NCBI GenBank assembly: GCA_004552595.1
Contig: SFNX01000009.1
Coordinates: 1-33,722, forward strand
DNA length: 33,722 nucleotides
Reading direction: 5' to 3'
Origin: Lachnospiraceae bacterium
GTDB taxonomy: Bacteria > Bacillota > Clostridia > Lachnospirales > Lachnospiraceae
Made by a program: the position numbers and the translations under genes. The notes below the pieces were generated by a model that did no database searches, had not been told where the DNA came from, and worked only from the letters and a program-made list of their open reading frames with translations. Positions 15,961 to 23,269 of the stretch are shown in pieces. How positions within the stretch are numbered: position 1 is the first letter of the stretch; each line of letters begins with the position of its first letter.

Positions 15961-17124
15961 TTGAAGGGTTCCTTGAAAGCGTATAAGAAAATAGCGGCTT
16001 CAATTATAGTTCTGGCGCTGGTGTCAGGATTGTTTCCTGTTGGCACTTTTGCAGAAACCACATCAGAAAAGATAAAAAAGGCAGAGGAGCTTAAGAAGCA
16101 GACCGAGGCACAAAAAGATGCGGTTTCTGAGAAAAAGGAAGAGCTTGAGGGCGAGAGGGCAGTGCTCAAGGGACAACTTGACCAGCTTAATGCTGACCTT
16201 GAAGAAATCAGTGAAAATCTTGAGAACATCGAGAAAAAGATAGATGTAAAATATGAAGAAATAGAGGCGGCTGAGAAAGAAGTTGAAGAAGCAAAGAATG
16301 AAGAAGCAAAGCAGTATGACTTCATGAAAAAGCGTATCAAGAGAATATACGAAAAGCGTGAGGTGTCGATTTTTGAAAGCTTTATTACAGCAACAAGCTA
16401 TGCGGATTTTTTGAATAAGTCAGAATATATAAATAAGACTGAGGAATACGACCAGAAGATGTTTGAAAGGTGTATTGAGCTTAGAGAACAGGTCGAGGAA
16501 AAGGAAGCAAATCTTAATAAGGAAATGGATGAGCTGAATGCTTTGAAGGAGCAGGCAAGTGCCGAGCAGAGCAAGGTTTCGACTATTGTGTCAAATACTT
16601 CCGGTGCAATAGCAAGTAAGGATGGCGCAATTTCTGCTGCTGAGCTTGAAGAGGCAGCCTATAAGGCAGAGCTTGAAGCTCAGGAGGCTAATCTTACCGC
16701 ACTTAAAAAGCAGCTTGCAGAAGAGCAGGCAATGTCAAGACGTGCCGCACAGATGGCATGGCGAGACGTGTCTGAGCTTACATACGAAGAATCAGATGAA
16801 GAGCTTTTAGCGTGTCTTATTTATTGTGAAGCAGGAAATCAGCCGTATGAAGGACAGGTTGCTGTTGGCGCTGTTGTAATTAACAGAATGCGAAGTGCAG
16901 CATACCCAAATTCGATGGTTGGTGTAATATATCAGAACAAACAGTTCTCACCTGTTGCAAGCGGAAGACTTGCCGCACGACTTGCGGTCGGGGCTAATGA
17001 GAGATGTCACCAGGCAGCAAGAGATGCAATGAACGGAACGACTCCGGTTGGAAACTGTCTGTATTTTAGAACGGTAATACCTGAAATTAATGGTCAGATT
17101 ATCGGTGATCACGTATTCTATTAA
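15961..17124 (+). CDS. Secreted coiled-coil cell-wall hydrolase with SleB domain
   Basis: The 387-residue protein has a signal peptide (about residues 1-32, with LVSGLFPVGTFAE at its end), a long charged coiled coil of PcsB type (about 35-255), and a C-terminal SleB-like hydrolase domain with the catalytic glutamate E290 in YCEAGNQPYEGQVAVGAVVINR. It ends GDHVFY. Such proteins are exported and cut peptidoglycan, with the coiled coil likely keeping them inactive or docking to a partner such as FtsEX. I chose TTG 15961, six bases after GAGG (15951-15954), because it gives a clean signal peptide; upstream in-frame ATG codons lie inside the deaminase gene. The gene converges with the DUF402 gene with only three bases between stops and no terminator. 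Role in sporulation or division is inferred. Confidence 0.85.
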   Translation: MKGSLKAYKKIAASIIVLALVSGLFPVGTFAETTSEKIKKAEELKKQTEAQKDAVSEKKEELEGERAVLKGQLDQLNADLEEISENLENIEKKIDVKYEEIEAAEKEVEEAKNEEAKQYDFMKKRIKRIYEKREVSIFESFITATSYADFLNKSEYINKTEEYDQKMFERCIELREQVEEKEANLNKEMDELNALKEQASAEQSKVSTIVSNTSGAIASKDGAISAAELEEAAYKAELEAQEANLTALKKQLAEEQAMSRRAAQMAWRDVSELTYEESDEELLACLIYCEAGNQPYEGQVAVGAVVINRMRSAAYPNSMVGVIYQNKQFSPVASGRLAARLAVGANERCHQAARDAMNGTTPVGNCLYFRTVIPEINGQIIGDHVFY

Positions 17125-17127
17125 GTA

Positions 17128-17607
17128 TCAGTTCTCAAACTGTTCTACTTTAGATTTAAGATAATCAAAATCGCCTTCATATATCATATTGAGAAGTGAA
17201 TCAAGAGTTCTTAATGCGACTTCCAATTCCCTCTCTGAAAGAAGCTTTCTTTCAAGTGCAACGGCGATTTCGTCAAGGTCTACTACTCTTAATTTGCCGT
17301 CAGGGTAAATAATCACATCAGCGAGCAAGTCAGTAAAAGTATAGCTGTTTGTATTGGTATCATATGAATACTCAATAATGTCGCAATACCAGTAATGGAG
17401 GCTACCGTCTTCTTTTAAAAATTTGCTCACCTTAATATTCTTACTTAAGAAGTAGCATGAGTATCCGTGTGTAAAGTCGGTGCGGGGATTTAGGACGTTC
17501 CATTTAGTGACGATTATTTCATCATCAATGTATAGAATTTCATCGTCCTTAAGCGCGATGCACTCATCAGGGATGATGCGCTTTCTGTAAAGAATCGGTA
17601 AGCTCAT
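17128..17607 (-). CDS. DUF402 family protein (nucleoside di-/triphosphatase-like)
   Basis: The 159-residue cytoplasmic protein matches DUF402, whose Gram-positive members include Ntdp-type nucleoside tri- and diphosphatases and RNA-binding relatives. The recognisable part is HYWYCDIIEYSYD, then YTFTDLLADVIIYPDGK and VVDLDEIAVA, followed by a helical tail. GAGGCAAC precedes the ATG on the minus strand. It is alone on this strand, convergent with the hydrolase gene, and divergent from the ATP synthase operon with which it shares a back-to-back promoter region. Function is by family only. Confidence 0.8.
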   Translation of the reverse strand: MSLPILYRKRIIPDECIALKDDEILYIDDEIIVTKWNVLNPRTDFTHGYSCYFLSKNIKVSKFLKEDGSLHYWYCDIIEYSYDTNTNSYTFTDLLADVIIYPDGKLRVVDLDEIAVALERKLLSERELEVALRTLDSLLNMIYEGDFDYLKSKVEQFEN

Positions 17608-17663
17608 AATGTTGCCTCATATCTAGAATGTGACATATTACTAATACGACGTATATTACGTTC

Positions 17664-17744
17664 AGTATAACAATAGAGACAAGAAAAGTCCATTATAATA
17701 TATGGTCATTTACGGTGGACTTTCGTACTATATTTATATATAAT
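17664..17744. promoter_or_regulatory. Divergent promoters of DUF402 and the ATP synthase operon
   Basis: Plus strand: TGGACT (17716-17721), 17-base spacer, perfect TATAAT (17739-17744), start near 17751. Minus strand: TGGACT (complement of 17687-17692), 17-base spacer, TATACT (complement of 17664-17669). The two -35 boxes are the arms of an inverted repeat AAAGTCCA (17685-17692) and TGGACTTT (17716-17723) with 23 bases between. The arms could also be an operator that controls both genes at once. Confidence 0.65.
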
Positions 17745-17784
17745 GTAATGGTATCTGCGTTTACTTAAGAGTATTTGAAATCAA

Positions 17785-18030
17785 ATGAAAAAAAACAAAT
17801 ATGATAAAGAAGTTTACAGATCGTTAACACTTATTACGCAGTTTGGAATCAATATGCTTGTGCCAATATTTTTGTGTACATTTCTTGGCATATTTATCGA
17901 TAAAAAGCTTGGAACAAATTTCATAGTTATTATTATGTTTTTTCTTGGTGCTCTTGCAGGTGCAAGAAACATATATATCTTCTCTAAGAGTATATATGAC
18001 AAGCCTAAAGGAAAAAGAAAATCAGATTAG
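17785..18030 (+). CDS. AtpZ-like small membrane protein of ATP synthase operon
   Basis: The 81-residue protein has two membrane segments (about residues 20-38 and 45-65) separated by a short turn with FLGIFIDKKLG, which is characteristic of the ATPase_gene1/AtpZ family. AtpZ is thought to help assemble the c-ring or bind Mg/Ca, sometimes with AtpI. It is the first gene of the operon and is followed by the AtpI-like gene after eight bases. ATG follows a weak site (TTAAGAG); the GTA-TTTGAA context gives no better start. Its function in this organism is inferred. Confidence 0.8.
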   Translation: MKKNKYDKEVYRSLTLITQFGINMLVPIFLCTFLGIFIDKKLGTNFIVIIMFFLGALAGARNIYIFSKSIYDKPKGKRKSD

Positions 18031-18038
18031 GGACAGAT

Positions 18039-18452
18039 ATGATTTTTGACCTAATTAAAAAAAACAGAACTCTTAGAGAGTTAATCGCGGGAATAGCTCT
18101 TATAGCGATAATTTGTGAGATACTGCTTCTTATCTTTACAAAGAACAGAATATATAATTCGATTGGACTGATTATCGGTACACTAACTTCGCTTATCTGC
18201 GCGGTTCATATGGCATGGGGAATTGAAAATGCCGTAATGCTTGATGAAAAGTCTTCAATCGCAATTTCAAGGAAATACACCATCATAAGATATTTGTTAA
18301 TGTGTGCAGTACTTGTGGCTATCGGCGTTACCGACATAGGAAGCCCGGTAACACTGATTTTTGGATTTTTGTCGTTAAAATTCGGAGCTTATATTAATCC
18401 GTTAATTCATACAATAATTACTAAATTTTTCGGAGGTGACAACAATAAATGA
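18039..18452 (+). CDS. atpI: AtpI-like ATP synthase assembly protein
   Basis: The 137-residue protein is hydrophobic with four likely membrane helices (about residues 14-34, 40-60, 83-100 and 103-120) and a short, charged loop EKSSIAISRKY. Position just before atpB and these helices fit the AtpI/subunit I family, which aids c-ring assembly and Mg uptake. Sequence conservation of this family is low, so the assignment depends mainly on context. Its stop overlaps the atpB ATG in ATGA, showing coupling. Confidence 0.72.
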   Translation: MIFDLIKKNRTLRELIAGIALIAIICEILLLIFTKNRIYNSIGLIIGTLTSLICAVHMAWGIENAVMLDEKSSIAISRKYTIIRYLLMCAVLVAIGVTDIGSPVTLIFGFLSLKFGAYINPLIHTIITKFFGGDNNK

Positions 18453-19171
18453 ATCCTTTAATTCTTGCAAGTGAAGATTTGGATTTCATGATCCACGGAG
18501 TATTTTCTTATACTCTTTTTGGACAGGAACTTTGGATTACTACTACTCATGTATGCCTTTTACTTGTAATACTTGTAATCCTCACCTTTTGCATTTTTGC
18601 CAATAGGGCAATCAAAAATGCAGATCCTTATAAGGAGCCGGGGGCATTTCAGAATATTGTAGAGCTTATAGTTGAGATGCTTGACAATATGATTACCGGA
18701 GTTATGGGAAAGAGTGCTCCTAAGTTTCTCAATTATATCAGCACGATTTTCATATTTATTCTAATCAGTAACATTTCAGGTATTTTCGGACTTCGTGCAC
18801 CGACAGCAGATTATGGTGTAACACTTCCGCTTGGACTTATTAGCTTTGGACTTATTTTCTTTAACAAGATTAAACACCAGAAGGTAAGCGGATTTATTAA
18901 GGGACTTTGTGAGCCGTGGCCGTTCTGGGCACCAATTAATATTATCGGTGACATCGCCGTTCCGATTTCATTATCACTTCGTCTTTTTGCTAATGTATTA
19001 TCGGGAACTGTTATGCTGGCACTTGTATACGGACTTCTTCCGATATTCGTTAAAATCGGAATACCTGCCGTGCTTCATGCATATCTTGATATTTTCTCGG
19101 GAGCAATTCAGACATATGTATTCTGTATGCTTACAATGACATATGTAACTGATGCAATAGGAGACAACTAA
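18449..19171 (+). CDS. atpB: ATP synthase Fo subunit a
   Basis: The 240-residue membrane protein forms the ion half-channels next to the c-ring. It has five to six hydrophobic helices and the essential arginine R178 in SLSLRLFANVLSG. The N-terminal part has an extracytoplasmic stretch followed by helix 30-50. Length is typical. A ribosome site GGAGGTGA (18431-18438) precedes the ATG. The stretch between its stop and atpE (68 bases) holds a small CCGGAA/TTTCGG hairpin and the strong atpE ribosome site. Confidence 0.96.
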   Translation: MNPLILASEDLDFMIHGVFSYTLFGQELWITTTHVCLLLVILVILTFCIFANRAIKNADPYKEPGAFQNIVELIVEMLDNMITGVMGKSAPKFLNYISTIFIFILISNISGIFGLRAPTADYGVTLPLGLISFGLIFFNKIKHQKVSGFIKGLCEPWPFWAPINIIGDIAVPISLSLRLFANVLSGTVMLALVYGLLPIFVKIGIPAVLHAYLDIFSGAIQTYVFCMLTMTYVTDAIGDN

Positions 19172-19239
19172 TTGATAAATACCGGAATTAAGATTTTCGG
19201 TGTGATATAGATTTTATTATTTACAAGGAGGAATAAATA

Positions 19240-19494
19240 ATGAACATTTCAGGTGAAGAGTTTATCTTAGGATGCTCAGCAATCGGTGCAGGTCTTGCTG
19301 TTATCGCAGGTATCGGACCTGGTATTGGCCAGGGTATTGCAGCAGGTCATGCAGCAGCAGCAGTAGGACGTAATCCGGGAGCCAAGTCAGACGTTACAGG
19401 TACTATGCTTCTTGGTCAGGCCGTAGCAGAGACAACAGGTCTTTATGGTTTGCTTGTTGCTATGCTTTTACTTTTCGTAAAGCCTTTAGTTTAA
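19240..19494 (+). CDS. atpE: ATP synthase Fo subunit c, sodium-type residues
   Basis: The 84-residue hairpin protein forms the rotor ring. Two helices (about residues 8-36 and 52-80) flank the R44-N45-P46 loop. The ion-binding residues are Q31, V62, E64, T65, T66 and Y69 in GIGQG and GQAVAETTGLYG. By comparison with the Ilyobacter tartaricus c subunit (Q32, V63, E65, S66, T67, Y70), this set fits Na+ binding with Thr in place of Ser. Coupling ion is therefore inferred to be sodium. The strong ribosome site AAGGAGG (19225-19231) suits its high stoichiometry. Confidence 0.95.
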   Translation: MNISGEEFILGCSAIGAGLAVIAGIGPGIGQGIAAGHAAAAVGRNPGAKSDVTGTMLLGQAVAETTGLYGLLVAMLLLFVKPLV

Positions 19495-19534
19495 GCCGAA
19501 TTTCGGTAAAGACATTTAGGAAAGGAGGCTATAG

Positions 19535-20050
19535 ATGGAAAGACTTTTTGATCTGGATTTACAGCTTCTTGCAGATGCAACACTTACCGCAATATCTGTA
19601 TTCGTCCTTTTTCTTTTAGCATCTTATCTTTTGTTCAATCCTGCAAGAGAGCTTCTTAAGAAGCGTCAGGATAAGATTAAAGACGACATTGATACTGCTA
19701 ATAAGGATAAAGAGGACGCAGCGGCTCTTAAGGCAGATTATGATGCTAAGATTAAGGATATTCAAAAAGAATCCGAGGAAATCTTAAGTGAAGCCCGTAA
19801 GAAGGCTAAGGCCAATGAGGCACAAATTATTGCCGAGGCTAAGGAAGAAGCCAACCGCATTATTAAAAATGCTGAGAACGAGGCGTTACTTGAGAAGCAG
19901 AGAGCATACGATGAAATGAAACAGGAGATGATTTCAATTGCATCTCTTATGGCAGGTAAGGTCGTTGCACAGTCTATCGACACTACAATTCAGGAATCTC
20001 TCATTGAAGAGACACTTAAAGAAGTAGGTGATAAGACATGGCAAAGCTAG
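19535..20050 (+). CDS. atpF: ATP synthase Fo subunit b
   Basis: The 171-residue protein has one N-terminal membrane helix (about residues 14-34, FVLFLLASYLLF) and a long charged coiled coil (about 40-150) that forms the peripheral stalk. The sequence LFNPARELLKKRQDKI at the membrane exit is typical. Ribosome site AAGGAGGC (19521-19528) precedes ATG. Its end overlaps the atpH start by 13 bases, indicating coupled translation. Confidence 0.94.
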   Translation: MERLFDLDLQLLADATLTAISVFVLFLLASYLLFNPARELLKKRQDKIKDDIDTANKDKEDAAALKADYDAKIKDIQKESEEILSEARKKAKANEAQIIAEAKEEANRIIKNAENEALLEKQRAYDEMKQEMISIASLMAGKVVAQSIDTTIQESLIEETLKEVGDKTWQS

Positions 20051-20592
20051 TATCAAAGACTTACGGCGATGCTTTATTTGAACTTGCTTTAGAAGAAGGC
20101 AGACAGGATTTATTCCTTGAAGAAGCACTTGGAATCAAGAAAGTTCTTAATGAGAACGATGATTTCGTTAAGATGATGAATCATCCTCAGATTTCAAGAG
20201 TAGAGAAGGAAGACGTTATTGAGAATGTTTTTAAAGGCAGGGTTTCCGATGATATGACAGGCTTTTTAAGACTTCTTGTACAGAACGCAAGATTTGCCGA
20301 AGTTGAAGCAATTATTGACTATTTCATCGCAAAGATAAAAGAGTATAAAAAAATCGGTGTTGCTTACGTTACTACTCCGTTAGAACTTTCTGATACTCAG
20401 AAAGCCGATGTAGAAAAGAAACTGTTAGAGACAACAAAATACGAATCAATGGAAATAAGCTACGAAATAGATAAGTCCTTAATCGGAGGAATGAAAATAA
20501 GAGTTGGCGACAGAGTTGTTGATTCGTCAATCAAATGTAAGCTTGATAAGCTCACTAAGGAATTAAGACAGGTTAAGCTTATACAGCAGTAA
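20038..20592 (+). CDS. atpH: ATP synthase F1 subunit delta
   Basis: The 184-residue protein connects the stalk to the top of F1. It begins VSKTYGDALFELALEEGR and has the C-terminal family signature IDKSLIGGMKIRVGDRVVDSSIKCKLDKL. Its length is typical. The ATG overlaps the end of atpF. A 54-base gap leads to atpA. Confidence 0.94.
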   Translation: MAKLVSKTYGDALFELALEEGRQDLFLEEALGIKKVLNENDDFVKMMNHPQISRVEKEDVIENVFKGRVSDDMTGFLRLLVQNARFAEVEAIIDYFIAKIKEYKKIGVAYVTTPLELSDTQKADVEKKLLETTKYESMEISYEIDKSLIGGMKIRVGDRVVDSSIKCKLDKLTKELRQVKLIQQ

Positions 20593-20646
20593 GCAATATT
20601 ATAATTAATCATTTAGTTATTAGAATTAAGAAAGGTGCGTAAATCC

Positions 20647-22155
20647 ATGAATTTAAGACCGGAAGAAATCAGTTCCGTTATTAAAGAACAGATAAAGAGA
20701 TACGCTTCAGAGCTTGAGGTTTCAAATGTTGGAACAGTTATTCAGGTTGCTGACGGTATCGCCCGTGTTCATGGCTTGGATAATGCTATGCAGGGAGAAC
20801 TCCTTGAGTTCCCCGGAGAGGTTTACGGCATGGTAATGAACCTTGAGGAGGACAATGTTGGTGCGGTTCTTCTCAGTGGTGACAAAAACATCAACGAAGG
20901 AGATACAGTTAAGACTACAGGTCGAGTTGTAGAGGTTCCGGTTGGTGATGCCATGCTTGGACGAGTAGTTAACGCCTTAGGACAGCCTATCGATGGAAAG
21001 GGACCTATTCAGACAGATAAGTTCCGTCAGATTGAAAGAGTTGCATCCGGTGTTATTACACGTAAGTCAGTAGATACTCCACTTCAGACAGGTATTAAAG
21101 CCATTGACTCGATGATCCCTATCGGACGCGGACAGAGAGAACTTATTATCGGTGACAGACAGACCGGTAAAACTGCCATCGCAATCGATACAATTATTAA
21201 CCAGAAGGGACAGAACGTTAAGTGTATATATGTAGCTATCGGACAGAAGGCTTCAACAGTTGCCAATATTGTTAAGACTCTTGAAGAGTACGGCGCAATG
21301 GCATATACAACAATTGTTGCATCTACTGCATCAGAGATGGCTCCGCTTCAGTACATCGCTCCATATTCAGGATGTGCGATTGGTGAAGAATGGATGGAAA
21401 ACGGTGAGGACGTTCTCGTAATTTACGATGATTTGTCTAAGCATGCTACAGCTTACAGAACACTTTCACTGCTTCTTCGTCGTCCACCGGGACGTGAGGC
21501 TTATCCTGGTGACGTATTCTATCTTCACTCAAGACTTCTTGAGAGAGCAGTAAGAATGTCAGAAGAATACGGCGGAGGCTCACTTACAGCGCTTCCTATT
21601 ATTGAGACACAGGCAGGCGACGTTTCTGCATATATTCCGACAAACGTTATTTCAATTACGGATGGTCAGATTTATCTTGAGACGGAAATGTTCAATTCAG
21701 GCTTCCGTCCTGCAGTTAATGCCGGACTTTCAGTATCACGAGTTGGTGGTGCTGCGCAGATTAAGGCTATGAAGAAAATCGCAGCTCCGATTCGTACAGA
21801 GCTTGCTCAGTACAGAGAACTTGCAAGCTTTGCACAGTTTGGTTCAGAGCTTGATGATGATACTAAGGAAAAGCTTGCACAGGGTGAAAGAATCAAAGAG
21901 GTTCTTAAGCAGTCACAGTACTCGCCGATGCCGGTTGAACTTCAGGTAATTATGATTTATGTAGTAACAAAGAAGCATCTTCTGGATGTTCCTGTAGACA
22001 GAGTTACTGAATTCGAGAAGAACTTCATTGAGTTCCTTAAGACAAATTATCCTGAGATTCCAAATTCAATAAAGGATACTAAGGAAATTTCAGACGAGAC
22101 TGATGAAAAGCTTGTAAAGGCTATTAATGAATTTAAGGATTCATTCCTTAAGTAA
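20647..22155 (+). CDS. atpA: ATP synthase F1 subunit alpha
   Basis: The 502-residue protein is the non-catalytic nucleotide-binding subunit. Walker A is GDRQTGKT (169-176, K175), and the family signature PAVNAGLSVSRVGGAAQ is present, as is the LRRPPGREAYPGDVFYLHSRLLERA region. I use ATG 20647 with AAAGGTG (20629-20635) upstream; an alternative GTG at 20635 would add four residues. The preceding gap and following gap contain no other gene. Confidence 0.97.
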   Translation: MNLRPEEISSVIKEQIKRYASELEVSNVGTVIQVADGIARVHGLDNAMQGELLEFPGEVYGMVMNLEEDNVGAVLLSGDKNINEGDTVKTTGRVVEVPVGDAMLGRVVNALGQPIDGKGPIQTDKFRQIERVASGVITRKSVDTPLQTGIKAIDSMIPIGRGQRELIIGDRQTGKTAIAIDTIINQKGQNVKCIYVAIGQKASTVANIVKTLEEYGAMAYTTIVASTASEMAPLQYIAPYSGCAIGEEWMENGEDVLVIYDDLSKHATAYRTLSLLLRRPPGREAYPGDVFYLHSRLLERAVRMSEEYGGGSLTALPIIETQAGDVSAYIPTNVISITDGQIYLETEMFNSGFRPAVNAGLSVSRVGGAAQIKAMKKIAAPIRTELAQYRELASFAQFGSELDDDTKEKLAQGERIKEVLKQSQYSPMPVELQVIMIYVVTKKHLLDVPVDRVTEFEKNFIEFLKTNYPEIPNSIKDTKEISDETDEKLVKAINEFKDSFLK

Positions 22156-22209
22156 TTGTTGATAGTATTAAGACTTATTGATTTAGTATCTGATTGAAAG
22201 GATAAGAAA

Positions 22210-23091
22210 ATGGCTTCAATGAGAGATATAAAGCGGCGTAAAACCTCTATTCAGAGTACGCAGCAGATAACAAAAGCCATGAAGCTTGTCTCAACCGTTA
22301 AGCTGCAGAGAGCAAAAACAGCTGCAGAGCGTTCAAAGACATATTTCAACGAAATGTATGCAACGGTTTCTTCTATATTGAAGAGGTCATCAAACATAAG
22401 TCATCCGTACTTGAATTCTACGGGCAGTGATAAGAAGGCAGTTATAGTCGTTACTTCTAACAGAGGCTTAGCAGGCGGATATAACTCAAACGTAATCAAG
22501 CTTGTAACAAATGATGACAGATTTGCACCGGATAATACATACATTCATGCCATTGGAAAAAAGGGCAGGGATGCACTTTTTAGAAAGGGCTACAAAATCG
22601 CAGCAGACTATACAGAAGTGATTAATGCACCACTTTATAAGGATGCAGTTGAAATAAGCAACAAGTTGCTTAGCGAATATAAAAACGGAGAGATAGGCGA
22701 AATTTATTTGGCTTATACAGTATTTAAAAATACGGTCAGTCAGGTTCCGAGAATGATTAAACTTTTGCCGGTTGACTTGGATACGGCAAAGGATGTTAAG
22801 GATATTGAAGATGGAAACGATTCATCATCAAGGGCAATTATGAATTTTGAGCCCGAAGAGGACGAGGCACTTGAATTAATCATTCCAAAATACGTTACTT
22901 CATTAATCCACGGCGCGATGATTGAAGCTGTAGCGAGTGAGAACGGTGCAAGAATGCAGGCGATGGACAATGCTACAAGCAACGCAGAGGATATGATTCA
23001 GAGCTTAGAGCTTGGATACAACAGAGCAAGACAGGCTCACATCACTCAGGAACTGACAGAAATTATTGGTGGAGCGGAAGCGTTATCTTAG
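22210..23091 (+). CDS. atpG: ATP synthase F1 subunit gamma
   Basis: The 293-residue central-shaft protein starts MASMRDIKRRKTSIQSTQQI and ends in the coiled coil NRARQAHITQELTEIIGGAEALS. These termini are the strongest conserved parts of the family, and both are intact. The stop codon TAG lies inside the first copy of the 75-base repeat (23083), so the last residues Leu-Ser and the stop are built from the repeat. The internal region (about 190-220) is acidic and variable as usual. Confidence 0.95.
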   Translation: MASMRDIKRRKTSIQSTQQITKAMKLVSTVKLQRAKTAAERSKTYFNEMYATVSSILKRSSNISHPYLNSTGSDKKAVIVVTSNRGLAGGYNSNVIKLVTNDDRFAPDNTYIHAIGKKGRDALFRKGYKIAADYTEVINAPLYKDAVEISNKLLSEYKNGEIGEIYLAYTVFKNTVSQVPRMIKLLPVDLDTAKDVKDIEDGNDSSSRAIMNFEPEEDEALELIIPKYVTSLIHGAMIEAVASENGARMQAMDNATSNAEDMIQSLELGYNRARQAHITQELTEIIGGAEALS

Positions 23092-23231
23092 GAAGGGGCC
23101 CACGAAGTGGGAAGGTTTCCTAAGATTTAGCGAAGCAACAAAGTTGCGTAGCGACCTTTATCTTAGGAAGGGGCCCACGAAGTGGGAAGGTTTCCTAAGA
23201 TCTAGCGGAGCAACAAAGTTGCGTAGCGACC
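23083..23231 (+). repeat. Two-copy 75-bp hairpin repeat between atpG and atpD
   Basis: Copies at 23083-23156 and 23158-23231 are offset by exactly 75 bases and differ at only two positions (T/C at 23127 and 23202, A/G at 23133 and 23208). Each unit has a stem ATCTTAGGAA / TTCCTAAGAT (23085-23094 with 23117-23126), an inner CCCAC-GAA-GTGGG hairpin, and a second hairpin GCAAC-AAA-GTTGC (23135-23147). Copy 1 supplies the stop codon of atpG. No coding sequence is in the following 38 bases up to atpD. The unit looks like a REP-type or MITE-like palindromic element and could affect mRNA decay, processing or translation between gamma and beta. Confidence 0.92.
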
Positions 23232-23269
23232 CAATACTATAGTTACTTATATTAATTTAGGAGTAAAAA

